DNA from: Dryocola clanedunensis subsp. sulfonylureivorans
Lineage (GTDB): Bacteria > Pseudomonadota > Gammaproteobacteria > Enterobacterales > Enterobacteriaceae
Length of the DNA stretch: 64,000 nucleotides
Reading direction: 5' to 3'
Assembly: GCF_016756775.1 (NCBI RefSeq)
Contig: NZ_JAERMU010000009.1
Coordinates: 1-64,000, forward strand
Positions 15,855-25,357 of this stretch are shown one piece after another (the stretch's first letter is position 1; the number at the start of each line of letters is the position of its first letter). The position numbers and the translations under genes are program-made. The notes beneath the pieces are model-generated. The model was not told where the DNA came from, searched no databases, and was given only the letters and a program-made list of their open reading frames with translations.

Positions 15855-17200
15855 GCGACTATTACGGCATCCTGACGACGGCGGGAGCCGCCGTCTGCGC
15901 ACAGTCCGTCGAAACGGGGCTGGCCGCAAATATCAGCACGTTTGTGATTGGCGACGGCAACGGCTCTGTTCCGCAGCCGAATGCGGCGCAGACCGAACTG
16001 GTTAACACCGTTTTTACCGGGCAGCTGAACAGCCTGTCACGGGATAAAATTAATCCGGCCATCCTGATTGCCGAAGCGGTGCTGCCCGCTTCCATCGGGC
16101 CATTCTGGATACGCGAGATGGGGATTAAAACGACGGACGGCACGCTGGTTGCCGTCTGCTCGTTACCGCCACAGTACAAAGTCGCCACGGAAGAGGGCGC
16201 GTCCGGGACGATGGTCATCAAGATGAACGTCATCTTTACCGAAGGGGCCAACGTCACGCTGATTGTTGATGATACCGCCGTGCTGGCCACGCGCAGCTAC
16301 GTTGACCAGGCGGTTTCTGACGAGATGGCGGCACATCTCGCGGCAGAGGATCCACATCCTCAATACATCCTGGAAACGGACGCGGATGCGAAGTATCTGC
16401 AGATTAACGAGAACCTCGCAGAGATAGCGGCAGCAGGAGAGGCTGCGCAAAAGGCATCGCTGGCTAATTTGGGCCTTACGGACGAGATGTTTTATGGACG
16501 CTTAATTAAGCGCACATATTATCCGTATTCAAAAAACCATACGTTTGCCCCGGAAAGCCGACGTTATAAGGCGCTGATAATGGGAGCCGGTGGCTCAGCC
16601 GGAGGATGCCTGGCTATTCCTGCTGATACTGGCGGTAACCCAAGCCAGACGGAACTATGGATTTCTTCAGGCGGAGCGGCAGGCGATTACCTGGAAGTCT
16701 GGGATGATGTTCCAGAAACCGGAAGCGCCAGTGTAATAGTTGGCAGTGGTGGCAGGTCTGTATCCACCTCATCGTATGGTGCTGCAGGGGGCGATTCGTC
16801 CGTTGATACGCATGTTGCTCCGGGTGGGGGAGGAGGGAATGGTAGGAAAATAACGCGGACAGGTTTTTATTCTGTCGAGGGCGGGTTGCGAATAGGCGCA
16901 TGGCAGCAGCCGTCCGACAGCGTGAAAATTGTTGTTGGTGCCTGCGGCGATTCGTCCATGTTCTTCCCGACCGACGACAGCCGCTATCCTGGCGGAATGG
17001 CGTCAGGCGGTAGCGGAGGGCGGAGTCCGTTCTATACGCCTCGTGATATTCATCCGAGCTATAACGGAGGAACAGGAACGAGCGGGACATTTGGCGCGGG
17101 AGGGTCGGGGTCATATCATCAGGATCCAGAGGATACGATAAAGGCCAGGCCCGGCGGCATGGGTGGTAATGGTTTTGTTGTCATTGAAGAGTACAGCTGA
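15851..17200 (+). CDS. H: Tail fibre with P2-type collar and glycine-rich tip
   Basis: A protein of 449 residues. Residues 1-150 are the tail-collar domain of P2 gpH-type fibres (SDYYGILTTAGAA), followed by a short shaft with the EDPHPQY motif. From about residue 225 the protein turns into a glycine-rich region with many GG-turns (GGGGGNG, GGSGG) ending in GGMGGNGFVVIEEYS, reminiscent of gp38-type adhesin tips. The fibre is much shorter than P2 gpH (669). The distal half has lower GC content and different codon use from its neighbours. It binds the host receptor. Confidence 0.85.
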   Translation: MSDYYGILTTAGAAVCAQSVETGLAANISTFVIGDGNGSVPQPNAAQTELVNTVFTGQLNSLSRDKINPAILIAEAVLPASIGPFWIREMGIKTTDGTLVAVCSLPPQYKVATEEGASGTMVIKMNVIFTEGANVTLIVDDTAVLATRSYVDQAVSDEMAAHLAAEDPHPQYILETDADAKYLQINENLAEIAAAGEAAQKASLANLGLTDEMFYGRLIKRTYYPYSKNHTFAPESRRYKALIMGAGGSAGGCLAIPADTGGNPSQTELWISSGGAAGDYLEVWDDVPETGSASVIVGSGGRSVSTSSYGAAGGDSSVDTHVAPGGGGGNGRKITRTGFYSVEGGLRIGAWQQPSDSVKIVVGACGDSSMFFPTDDSRYPGGMASGGSGGRSPFYTPRDIHPSYNGGTGTSGTFGAGGSGSYHQDPEDTIKARPGGMGGNGFVVIEEYS

Positions 17201-17212
17201 TGCAGGTGGCGA

Positions 17213-17443
17213 ATGATGAGTGAAAATATTAAGCAAGTGGCAATGATTGAGGCATCGTCCAATATCGTTGCGAATGTCGTAGCGGTTGAGGGGGATGAAA
17301 AAGAAATGCAGATGTCTGGATTCTATTTCGTCAGTTCAGGAGACGATGTTTTTTGCGAACCTGGAATGTACTACAACCCGGCGGACGACCTGTTTTATTT
17401 TGACGCTGCGCTGACGCAGCTGACACGACCTGACCGGGCGTAA
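17213..17443 (+). CDS. Small protein after the fibre, possible fibre accessory
   Basis: A protein of 76 residues, acidic, with a predicted beta-rich middle (GFYFVSSGDDVFCEPGMYYNP). It occupies the place of the fibre assembly chaperone gpG/Tfa in P2-like phages but is far shorter and not similar. It may be a chaperone or cap for the glycine-rich tip; I do not recognise a family. Confidence 0.6.
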   Translation: MMSENIKQVAMIEASSNIVANVVAVEGDEKEMQMSGFYFVSSGDDVFCEPGMYYNPADDLFYFDAALTQLTRPDRA

Positions 17444-17464
17444 CACCGGTCAATGAATTTTTAT

Positions 17465-17486
17465 GGCGACTACGGTCGCCTTTTTT
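17465..17486 (+). terminator. Rho-independent terminator after fibre genes
   Basis: GGCGAC-TACG-GTCGCC followed by six T, between the fibre and sheath modules. Confidence 0.85.
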
Positions 17487-17501
17487 ACGCCCGGAGAAAC
17501 T

Positions 17502-17687
17502 ATGGCGAACAAAAAATATGTTGTTGTGCGCGGGATTGAGCATCCCGGCAGCGGTCACTGGCTTGATGCCGGAACGACTATTGAGCTGACGGAGCGACAG
17601 GCCAAAATCCTGCTGCTGAACGGTCACATTAAACCGGCAGACACGGCCCACGCCGCACCTGCCCCACAGATGAAAAAACGTAAATAA
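17502..17687 (+). CDS. Small phage protein preceding the sheath
   Basis: A protein of 61 residues, MANKKYVVVRGIEHPGSGHW and onward, ending in a basic tail MKKRK. CGGAG precedes the ATG at 17502; upstream in-frame ATG codons fall in the terminator. A short gene in front of the sheath also occurs in Mu-like phages. Function is unknown. Confidence 0.7.
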   Translation: MANKKYVVVRGIEHPGSGHWLDAGTTIELTERQAKILLLNGHIKPADTAHAAPAPQMKKRK

Positions 17688-17697
17688 AGGAGCGGTA

Positions 17698-19140
17698 ATG
17701 CCAGAAATTACCAGTTTTGTGCATAACGGCGCGAGCGTAGAGAGCAAGAAAGCGCCGCAGCCAATGGGGCCTGCAGGTGCGACCGTCTTTGGTCTGGTCG
17801 GCACCGCCCCCAATCTCGATCCGGGCATTCCGCTTAACAAACCGTATCGTATCGCCAACCCGGCGCAACTGGCGGCCCTTGACCCTACGGGAGCCGAGGC
17901 CGGGACGCTGTATCCGGCCATTGCCGCGATTCAGCAGCTGGCGAGCGTGTCGATTTATGCCGTGGTGGTCGCGGAAGGGGATGATGCCCCGGAAGACAAG
18001 GACTACACCGGCACGGTCGTCTCCGCGAGGGATGATGCGGACAGCGGCAACGTGGTCATCGTCATCAAGGACAGCACCCTGACCGCTGACGTCACCGACC
18101 CGACCGGCTGGAGCGTGACCATTGGCGATAAAACCGCTGACGTGGTGAGCTTTACCGTCAGCGACAGCGATACGCTGGTTTTATCCGGCGCAACCGGCCT
18201 GACCGCAGCGGATGTTGTTGTTGATTCAAATATCACGATCAGCGGCAAAGATATGACCAGCAACTCCACGGTCGCTAACGTCATCGGCGGCGTGGATGCG
18301 GCAACAGGGCGCATCACCGGTATGCAGGCGCTGAAAAACACCCAGGAAACGCTGACGCATATCAGCGCGCCGGGATTCAGCCAGAAGCCGGTTCACGATG
18401 CGCTCGCCGCGCTGGGTGCGAAAATCTACGCCATTCCGGTCGGCGATGGCCCGTCCACCAATGACCAGGACGCGATTGATTTGTCTGAGTCAATGGCGGT
18501 CACCGGCACCGGCTACGACCAGTTCTACCTGGTCGATCCGATGGTGAAAGTCTGGAGCCAGGCGGAGGCCGATTACGTGTACGGCTCAGCCTCAGCGCAG
18601 GCGCTGGCGTGTTTTGCGCGAGTGAAAGCGTGGGAGTCTCCGGGCAAGGGCCGCATGGGGGTAAACATCGAGGGGCTGCAGCGCCATATTGACTACAACC
18701 TGCTGGATAAAACCACCAACGGCGACTTGCTCAACCGCTACGGCGTGAGCTATTTCGCGCGCACCTCCATCGGCGGTTATTCCCTGATTGGCAACCGTAC
18801 TGTTTCCGGGCGTTTTGTCTCTCAGGTCGGACTTGAGCACACCATTATCCGCAAGCTGCTCGGCACCACCGAGCCGGGCATGGGTGAAAACCTGACAAAA
18901 ACCTTTATGGACCAGCGCGTCAACCTGATTAACGACTGGCTGTCGGGGCTGGCGACCGAGGAGGCGCTGATTGGGGCCAGAGTCTACCTGCACCCGACGC
19001 TGAACACCGTGGACAACTACCGCAACGGCGAGTGGCACATTGCCATTAACTACGCCGGGTTCAGCCCGAATGAACACGTCGTGTATCACCTCAATGAGGA
19101 TACCGGCATCGTTGAATCCTTCCTGGAGAGCATCCTGTAA
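17698..19140 (+). CDS. FI: Contractile tail sheath (P2 gpFI family)
   Basis: A protein of 480 residues (P2 FI has 396). The N-terminal and C-terminal parts form the conserved handshake core; residues about 95-180 look like an inserted surface domain rich in Asp, Thr and Val, explaining the extra length. It contracts around the tube to drive DNA injection. The stop overlaps the tube start (TAATG), which keeps the two in proportion. Confidence 0.93.
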   Translation: MPEITSFVHNGASVESKKAPQPMGPAGATVFGLVGTAPNLDPGIPLNKPYRIANPAQLAALDPTGAEAGTLYPAIAAIQQLASVSIYAVVVAEGDDAPEDKDYTGTVVSARDDADSGNVVIVIKDSTLTADVTDPTGWSVTIGDKTADVVSFTVSDSDTLVLSGATGLTAADVVVDSNITISGKDMTSNSTVANVIGGVDAATGRITGMQALKNTQETLTHISAPGFSQKPVHDALAALGAKIYAIPVGDGPSTNDQDAIDLSESMAVTGTGYDQFYLVDPMVKVWSQAEADYVYGSASAQALACFARVKAWESPGKGRMGVNIEGLQRHIDYNLLDKTTNGDLLNRYGVSYFARTSIGGYSLIGNRTVSGRFVSQVGLEHTIIRKLLGTTEPGMGENLTKTFMDQRVNLINDWLSGLATEEALIGARVYLHPTLNTVDNYRNGEWHIAINYAGFSPNEHVVYHLNEDTGIVESFLESIL

Positions 19141-19646
19141 TGGCTGGAGTATTAACCCGCATGGCGCAACGCGCCGTAATTCAGGGGCTGCCGCTGTATC
19201 TGAAACTGGAAGACGTATCAGATCCGGCACCCAAAAAAGTCATGGAAAAAACACGGGGCGGCTCGTTCGTTGAGCGCGAAGTCTCGACCGGCATTGAGGC
19301 CATGACCGCCATGCTGACCATCAAAGGCGCGCTGCAGGCGGAGCTTGCGATGTACGGCCTGCAAAAAGGGAAGCTGTGCGCGGTCACGGTGGATGAAGCC
19401 TATCAGGACGAGGATGGCAACCCGTACGCCGTGAAAGCCGAGTGGGTGGGCGAGGTCAACAACATTGAGGACAGCAACACCAAAATGGGCGAGCTGTCGC
19501 AGACCGTGCTGACCTTCTCCTGCAAGCGCAAAAAGAAAACCATCAACGGCAAAATCTGCTGGGAGGTGGCGAACGACGGCAGCGTGGTCAATCTCGGTCA
19601 GGAGGACTTCCTCGCACCGTTCCGGGCCATCGTTGGCCTGAGCTAA
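19140..19646 (+). CDS. FII: Tail tube protein (P2 gpFII family)
   Basis: A protein of 168 residues (P2 FII has 172), mostly beta strand, forming the inner tube. It is coupled to the sheath gene by a one-base overlap and is followed by a strong terminator, as expected for a highly expressed pair. Confidence 0.92.
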   Translation: MAGVLTRMAQRAVIQGLPLYLKLEDVSDPAPKKVMEKTRGGSFVEREVSTGIEAMTAMLTIKGALQAELAMYGLQKGKLCAVTVDEAYQDEDGNPYAVKAEWVGEVNNIEDSNTKMGELSQTVLTFSCKRKKKTINGKICWEVANDGSVVNLGQEDFLAPFRAIVGLS

Positions 19647-19667
19647 CCCTTCTGTTCCCAACCCCAA

Positions 19668-19691
19668 CCCCGCCGTCGAGCGGGGTTTTTT
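19668..19691 (+). terminator. Rho-independent terminator after the tail tube
   Basis: CCCCGC, loop CGTCGA, GCGGGG, then six T. Confidence 0.85.
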
Positions 19692-19707
19692 CGTCTATGG
19701 AGTCTCT

Positions 19708-20337
19708 ATGTCCTACACCCGCAAAATCACCCTCGTTTACCCGTTAACCACCGCGACCGGCGTCCTCAGCGAGCTGACCGTCAGTACCCTGAGCGCAAAG
19801 CAGACGCGTGAAATTGGCAGGAAGCACGACACCGACAACGACCCGTCCGGTTTTCACGCAATGGATCAGGAGTTTGAGCTGGCCACCGCGATGACGGGCC
19901 AGCCGGATGACGTTATCGCCCAGCTGAAAAAGCCGGACTACAACAGCCTGACCGCGCAGATTGACCGCCTGACCAACTACAACACCGAAGAGCTGCTGGA
20001 AGAGGATGCTGACGAGCAGCGCGAAGCCGGAAACGCGGTTATCCCGCTGGCGTTCAACAAAGATAATCCGCCGCTGCTGGTTCCGGTTAACGACCCGATT
20101 ACCGGTGACATCACCCACTGCCAGATGCAGCCGCCAACGGTCGGCCTGACCCGCCAGCTGCGCAACGAGAAGGATGCGCACAAGCGCGGCATGATGGTGG
20201 CCAGCACCTGCACCGGGCTGCACCCGGACATTATCGACCAGTTCCACATGCCGGACTTTAACTACCTGATGGAGCGCGTGAACGATTTTTTGTCACAACC
20301 GGGGGCATTCTTTCAGACGGAGACGTTGACCGACTGA
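19708..20337 (+). CDS. E: Tail assembly chaperone E
   Basis: A protein of 209 residues in the position of P2 gpE, longer than P2 gpE (91). It is acidic, helical and chaperone-like; it should coat the tape measure during tail assembly. Its 3' end contains the slippery heptamer T_TTT_TTG at 20286-20292, in the correct frame for a -1 shift that makes the extended E-E' product. Confidence 0.85.
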   Translation: MSYTRKITLVYPLTTATGVLSELTVSTLSAKQTREIGRKHDTDNDPSGFHAMDQEFELATAMTGQPDDVIAQLKKPDYNSLTAQIDRLTNYNTEELLEEDADEQREAGNAVIPLAFNKDNPPLLVPVNDPITGDITHCQMQPPTVGLTRQLRNEKDAHKRGMMVASTCTGLHPDIIDQFHMPDFNYLMERVNDFLSQPGAFFQTETLTD

Positions 20338-20462
20338 CGGACGTCCTGCCGCTGGTCTACCACGCCAGCGAAGGTGAAATTCTCTCCTGGCAGGTTCCGC
20401 GCGCCCTGAAACGCTACGAGCTTGCCCTGATGAAGATGGGAGTAAAAACAGGTGGCGGATAA
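20286..20462 (+). CDS. E': E' extension made by -1 ribosomal frameshift
   Basis: After slipping at T_TTT_TTG, reading continues in the -1 frame for about 57 codons, including LTDVLPLVYHASEGEILSW, to a stop at 20460-20462 that overlaps the tape-measure start. P2 uses the same heptamer for E/E'. The -1 frame is open and coding-like throughout, which supports real use. The shift efficiency cannot be read from sequence. Confidence 0.82.
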   Translation, partial: FFVTTGGILSDGDVDRLTDVLPLVYHASEGEILSWQVPRALKRYELALMKMGVKTGGG

Positions 20463-23400
20463 GAAAGTATCGGTCCTGCTCAGCGCAAAGGATGCGCTGA
20501 GTCCGGCGTTTACCTCAGCAGAAAAATCGCTGGATAAAATGCGCCGCAAGGCGGGGGATGCCAGCACCGCCCTGGGCGCGCTGAATAAACAGCAGAGCGA
20601 CGTTAAAGGCCATATCGCCTCGCAGCAGGCATTGAAAGAAACCAACGCAAAGCTTGCCGAGAATAAAAAGCGTCTCGACGCCTCCGGGATGGCGCTGCGG
20701 GATGCGCAGGCCGAGCAGCGACGTTATCAGAAGGGGATCGCCGGGGCGGAAAACACGCTGCGCGAGCTGGACGTGGAGCTGGCCCGCAACGGCAAGCTGA
20801 CCAGCGAACAGCGCGTGGCGCACGTCCGGGCCACACAGGCGCTGGAGCAGCTGCGACCGGCCTATAAAAAAGCGACGGCAGAGGTGGCGACGAAGCGCCG
20901 GGAGGACAGCGCCGCCACGCGTCAGATGGCATCGCTGAGCGCCGCCGCTGACAAAGAGCGCACCCGCCTGCAGTCGCTCGGCAGCGCGCTGAAGAAAACC
21001 GGTGTGGATACGCGCAACCTTTCGCGCGAGCAGGTTCGTCTGTCAGCGGATGCCACCAAAGCCAGTTCGGCCCTGATGCGTCAGGAGCGGCGCATTATTT
21101 CGGTCAATAAAGCCCAGGCGAAAATGGCGGCAAACCGCGAAGTGCGCCAGGGCATTAAAAACCGGGCGCTGGGTACGCTGTCTGCTACGCCGCTGGGCGG
21201 CGTCATGACCACTGCCCTGACCGCCGCACCGTTTGTCGCAGCCGGTAAAAAGTCGATTGATTATGAAGCGTCGTGGGCCGACGTGAAGAAAGTAGCGAAC
21301 TTCAAAAACGAAAAACAGGACCGGGACGTCCAGCTGGCCGCGCGTAAGCAGGCCGGGGATTTGGGGATGTCCCAGCAGGGCATGACCGAAATTCTCGCCG
21401 CTGCCGGTCAGGCCGGGGTGGCGAACGACAGGTATGGAAACGTTGACGCCAGACAGCTGCTGCGCTTTGGCGCTGATGCTTCAAAAGCATCCGTTGCACT
21501 GGATATCAGTGCGAAAGAGGCCGGTGACACGATGGCGACCCTGCGCACTTCGATGAAGCTCAGTCAGGACGGGGTGATATCGCTTCTCGATGTTATCAAC
21601 GCCGAAAGTAACAAGATGAACGCAAAAGCATCGGTCGTGGCGGGCATCATGAAACGCCAGGGAGCGAATGCTGTCCTCGCCGGTTTTGATGCCAAACAGG
21701 TCGCTGGCCTCAGTTCGGCCCTGGTGGCCTCCGGTGATACGGAGGAAACAGGTTCGACGGCGCTGAAAAATATCACCGGTCGTCTGACGATGGGGTTTGC
21801 GGCGACAAAGAACCAGAAGCGCTCACTGTCCATGCTGGGATTCGATCCGGGCGTGCTGGCAAAGGACATGCAGCGGGATGCGGTCGGCACGCTGAAAAAG
21901 GTGCTGGAGGGGGTTAACAAACAGTCGCCCGATAAGCGAAAAGCCGTCATCAGCCAGATTTTTGGCGAAGAGGTTGCCGGTTCGGTCGCCAAACTCGCCG
22001 GGAACATGCAGCTTCTGGACCAGGCGATGGAGATCGCCAGTGACAGGACGAAGTATCAGGGTTCGCTGCAGAACGAATATCTGACCAAAGCCGCCACGCG
22101 GGCATTTAAGCTCAACCAGATGAAAGCGCGCATGGAAAACGCCGAAATCGCGCTGGGCAATCTGTTATTGCCCCTGATTGATAAGCTGGCTCCGAAGCTA
22201 AGTGAAGCGGCGGAAGGGCTTGCTGACCTGCTGGAGAAGTCAGAGTCTGCGCGTAACGTGCTGAAAGGGACAGCGATAGCCATTGGCGGGCTGATTGCGC
22301 TGAAAGCCACGGTCGGCACCTTTAAGTTTGTGAAAACCCTCTTCAGCGATCTGGCGCAGATTGGGAAGCTGGGCAAGGCGAAACTCGGCGGTGCGACCGA
22401 CCACACCACCTCTTCAGCCAACCGCGCAGCCGCAGCCCTTGAGCGCCTGAATCGTCAGATGGACAGGATGGGGCGCAGTGGCGGTAACGCGAGTGGCAAC
22501 GGTGCCGGCAGGGGCAGGAAGGGCCGCAAAAGCCGCCGGGGTGGCAATAGCCGCGCTGAGCCGGAAATCCGCACGCCCGCTGCCCGTCCGCGCAGCAAAT
22601 GGCGGTCACGGGGCGGAGGCTGGAAAGGCTGGGTTGCCGGTGCGGCAGCGACAGCGGCGATGGACTACGGGCTGGACTGGTTCAGCCAGCGTGATGAGCC
22701 AGCGCCCGTAGCCGGAAGCGCCCGAAAGGCCGTGTTGCCCCGGACGGCTCCCGCGATGGCCAGTATGCTTCCGGCTGCGGGTAATGGCCTGAGTATGATG
22801 CAGACAGGGGCAGAGCTGCTGGCCCCGGCATCAAAGCTTGCGGGGCGCATGTTTACGCCGCTGGCGATTGCTGGCGGCGCGATAAATACCGCCTCGGTCA
22901 TTATAAACGGCGGCAGCGCGGCAGAGGTTGGCGGCGCGGTCGGGAATACGGGTGGCGCGCTGGCCGGGGCAGCCGTTGGTGCTGCGATTGGTACGGCGAT
23001 CCTGCCGGGTATCGGCACCGCCGTGGGCGGCGCTATCGGCGGTCTGGCTGGCAGCGAGCTGGGCCAGAAAATGGGCGAGGTAGTCGGCCCGTACATCAAA
23101 GAGGGCTGGGAAGGGCTGAAAGGCTGGTTCAGCAGTGATGACAAGACCACGCCCGCCAGTGACAAAGTGCCAAAGGTTGCGCCAAAAGACCTGGCGAAGG
23201 TGAACGCGCAGACCCTGACGCCCGGCATCGACGCCGCCGTGGAAAAGGCGAAGCTGGACCAGCCGCCACCCGCGCCCAATATCATCATCAAAGTTGAAAA
23301 TAACCCGCGATTTGATGTGAAAGCCTCCGGCGACCCGGCGCAGGACAATGCGCTGGCGCAGAAGATAAAAAGCATCCTTGAGGTGACGCAGACGAAAGCG

Positions 23401-23472
23401 CTGCATGAGGCGCTGGCCAACGGCGTGGATGCGCGCATGAATGCTTCACTAAGCGGACAAAGGAGTGATTAA
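20452..23472 (+). CDS. T: Tail tape measure protein (P2 gpT family)
   Basis: A protein of 1006 residues (P2 T has 815). The N-terminal half is helical and coiled coil. Around 600-650 hydrophobic segments appear, then a Gly/Arg/Ser-rich stretch. A long Ala/Gly-rich hydrophobic region (about 810-880) could insert in the host membrane during injection. Length sets tail length. The GTG start overlaps the end of E', with GGGAG upstream. Confidence 0.92.
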   Translation: MADKKVSVLLSAKDALSPAFTSAEKSLDKMRRKAGDASTALGALNKQQSDVKGHIASQQALKETNAKLAENKKRLDASGMALRDAQAEQRRYQKGIAGAENTLRELDVELARNGKLTSEQRVAHVRATQALEQLRPAYKKATAEVATKRREDSAATRQMASLSAAADKERTRLQSLGSALKKTGVDTRNLSREQVRLSADATKASSALMRQERRIISVNKAQAKMAANREVRQGIKNRALGTLSATPLGGVMTTALTAAPFVAAGKKSIDYEASWADVKKVANFKNEKQDRDVQLAARKQAGDLGMSQQGMTEILAAAGQAGVANDRYGNVDARQLLRFGADASKASVALDISAKEAGDTMATLRTSMKLSQDGVISLLDVINAESNKMNAKASVVAGIMKRQGANAVLAGFDAKQVAGLSSALVASGDTEETGSTALKNITGRLTMGFAATKNQKRSLSMLGFDPGVLAKDMQRDAVGTLKKVLEGVNKQSPDKRKAVISQIFGEEVAGSVAKLAGNMQLLDQAMEIASDRTKYQGSLQNEYLTKAATRAFKLNQMKARMENAEIALGNLLLPLIDKLAPKLSEAAEGLADLLEKSESARNVLKGTAIAIGGLIALKATVGTFKFVKTLFSDLAQIGKLGKAKLGGATDHTTSSANRAAAALERLNRQMDRMGRSGGNASGNGAGRGRKGRKSRRGGNSRAEPEIRTPAARPRSKWRSRGGGWKGWVAGAAATAAMDYGLDWFSQRDEPAPVAGSARKAVLPRTAPAMASMLPAAGNGLSMMQTGAELLAPASKLAGRMFTPLAIAGGAINTASVIINGGSAAEVGGAVGNTGGALAGAAVGAAIGTAILPGIGTAVGGAIGGLAGSELGQKMGEVVGPYIKEGWEGLKGWFSSDDKTTPASDKVPKVAPKDLAKVNAQTLTPGIDAAVEKAKLDQPPPAPNIIIKVENNPRFDVKASGDPAQDNALAQKIKSILEVTQTKALHEALANGVDARMNASLSGQRSD

Positions 23473-23939
23473 TGCTGGAATTTATCACGGACCAGTACGT
23501 CAGCCATGAATCGAAACTTTCGCCCACACAGTTTGTGCTGGGCGATTTTGTTTTCAGCCTGCCGGAAAATACTCCGGCGGTGTCGCTGTCGCGCAAATAC
23601 GACGGCGGCTGGGCCGTCATCGACCTGCTCAATGAGCTACCCGGCCAGCAGCAGACCGGTCGCAAGCTTGATGAGCGCGTGATTAAGTGCGAGTGGTTCC
23701 TGGACGAAGGGCAGGACAACATCGAGAAGCTGGTGAAGCTGCGCGACAGGAAAAAGCCGCTGCCGCTGGTCCGGGGCGACGGCACGCTGCTGGGCCAGTG
23801 GGTGCTGACCGGTTTCGACGTGGACGAAAGCTGGCTGTATCAGGAGGCGAAGTCGATGAAGCAGGGGGTGACCATCAGCCTGCGCGAGTTTGCCAACAAG
23901 CCCATAGAGCAGAAAAAACAAGGGAGCAGCGCTAAATGA
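23472..23939 (+). CDS. U: Tail protein U (P2 gpU family)
   Basis: A protein of 155 residues (P2 U has 159), required for tail completion and thought to act at the tape-measure end of the tail. It overlaps the T stop by one base and the X start by 4. Confidence 0.9.
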   Translation: MLEFITDQYVSHESKLSPTQFVLGDFVFSLPENTPAVSLSRKYDGGWAVIDLLNELPGQQQTGRKLDERVIKCEWFLDEGQDNIEKLVKLRDRKKPLPLVRGDGTLLGQWVLTGFDVDESWLYQEAKSMKQGVTISLREFANKPIEQKKQGSSAK

Positions 23940-24151
23940 AGGTAAGAAGCCGTGACCGCGACACGCCGGGGGATATCGCCTGGCTGAAGCTGCAGCGTGA
24001 TGATGATGAAACCGAGCAGCTGATTTACGATCTGAATCCGCACCTGCATCAGTACGGGCGCGTCCTGCCGCTGGGGGTGATTATCGAGCTGCCGGAGCTG
24101 ACCGACACCATCAACACCGAATCGGATGAGCAGGTGACCGTATGGAGCTAG
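23936..24151 (+). CDS. X: Tail protein X (P2 gpX, LysM-like)
   Basis: A protein of 71 residues (P2 X has 67) with a LysM-type fold in which HQYGRVLPLGVIIELPEL matches the family. It is thought to help the tail engage peptidoglycan. It overlaps both neighbours. Confidence 0.9.
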   Translation: MKVRSRDRDTPGDIAWLKLQRDDDETEQLIYDLNPHLHQYGRVLPLGVIIELPELTDTINTESDEQVTVWS

Positions 24152-25161
24152 GATTTACGCCGGTGCATTACTGCGAGGGGCCAGGGGCCGATATCATCAA
24201 CGGGCGCATGACAGCGTTTGAACGCATTGATGTCAGCAGCGGTAAGGAAACGGATCGGCTGATACTGACCGTGGACGTGACCGGCCTGAAAGGCATCCCC
24301 AAAGAAGGCGGGGTGCTGAGCTGGTATGAGGGCTACGAGGAAAGCGGCGTGGTAAACATCGGTAAATTCAAAATCACCACCATCACCCCGCAGCTGTTTC
24401 CCCGCGTCATTACCATCACCGCGACGGCGGCACCGTTTGAAAAAGACGATCCGAGTGGTTTTCGGCAGCGCCGGTCTAAATCGTGGGACAACACCACGCT
24501 GGGCGATATCTTCCAGGCGATAGCGCAGGCCCACAACCTCTCACCGCGAATGGATGCGCGACTGAGTGCGTTTACGTATCCGCACGTTGACCAGATTAAC
24601 GAGACGGACCCGGCGTTTTTAAACAGGCTGGCGGAAGAGCATGACGCGGTGGCAAAACCGGTGAACGGGGCATACATCCTTGCGCTGCGCGGTGAGGCCA
24701 AATCTATCACCGGCAAGACGCTGCCGGTGGTGAAGCTGACCTGCCCACCGGAGAACCACCCTGGCAACCAGTTTTTCATTCAGTGCTCGGTTGATACGCC
24801 GGGTAAAAAGAGCGTGAAAGGCGTGCGCGTGCAGTACACCGATGAGGCCACCGGCAAGACGCTCAGCCTGACCAGCGGCGATGCGCCATACCGGACAATG
24901 CCCGGAGTGTATGCCAGCAAGGAGCACGCAGAAGCCGTTATGAGCGGAGGGCATCGTAAGGCAAAGCGTGATGCGTCAAAGATTCGGCTGGATACGCCAG
25001 GCAATCCCTATATTGCCGCCGAGGGGATCGTGGAGCTGGATAACACCTTCCCGGACGGGATGCGTGGGCGTGTAAGCATAGACAGAGTAGAGGCGCGAGG
25101 GAGTCGCAGCGAGGGGTACAGGCTGAGTATTACGGCCAGTAAACCGCTGAACGGAAAGTGA
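24142..25161 (+). CDS. D: Late gene D tail hub protein (P2 gpD family)
   Basis: A protein of 339 residues (P2 D has 387), the baseplate hub (gp27-like) protein on which the gpV spike sits. It is the last gene of the tail module; after it base composition becomes AT-rich and the accessory region begins. Confidence 0.9.
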   Translation: MELGFTPVHYCEGPGADIINGRMTAFERIDVSSGKETDRLILTVDVTGLKGIPKEGGVLSWYEGYEESGVVNIGKFKITTITPQLFPRVITITATAAPFEKDDPSGFRQRRSKSWDNTTLGDIFQAIAQAHNLSPRMDARLSAFTYPHVDQINETDPAFLNRLAEEHDAVAKPVNGAYILALRGEAKSITGKTLPVVKLTCPPENHPGNQFFIQCSVDTPGKKSVKGVRVQYTDEATGKTLSLTSGDAPYRTMPGVYASKEHAEAVMSGGHRKAKRDASKIRLDTPGNPYIAAEGIVELDNTFPDGMRGRVSIDRVEARGSRSEGYRLSITASKPLNGK

Positions 25162-25167
25162 CACAGA

Positions 25168-25202
25168 ATGAAAAAAAGCCTCTCTGCAATGAGACAGAGA
25201 GG
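25168..25202 (-). terminator. Leftward terminator after the tail operon
   Basis: Read leftward, CCTCTCTG pairs with CAGAGAGG, followed by CTTTTTTT. The stem could also slow rightward transcripts leaving gene D. Confidence 0.75.
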
Positions 25203-25324
25203 TATATTCAGGGAAGTTTCCTATATATGTAGAGACAAGAGAAACATACTGCGGTTTCCGTGCAGTGGGAAGCTATATTCTTTAAATATTAAAATTGAAT
25301 TGTTCGAATATGGCTTTTTGGTGA

Positions 25325-25357
25325 AAAAAAAAAGCCGCGCTGTAGGGGCGGCTTAAA
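25325..25357 (-). terminator. Leftward terminator with ten T
   Basis: Read leftward, AGCCGC and GCGGCT form a stem around CCCTACA-type loop sequence, followed by TTTTTTTTTT. It lies about 280 bp upstream of a rightward DUF2767 gene, mirrored at the second DUF2767 copy. Confidence 0.8.

Noticed and set aside
25168..25356. 62-codon rightward frame
   Set aside because: Occupies the two leftward terminators and ends in one; low-complexity and without ribosome site.
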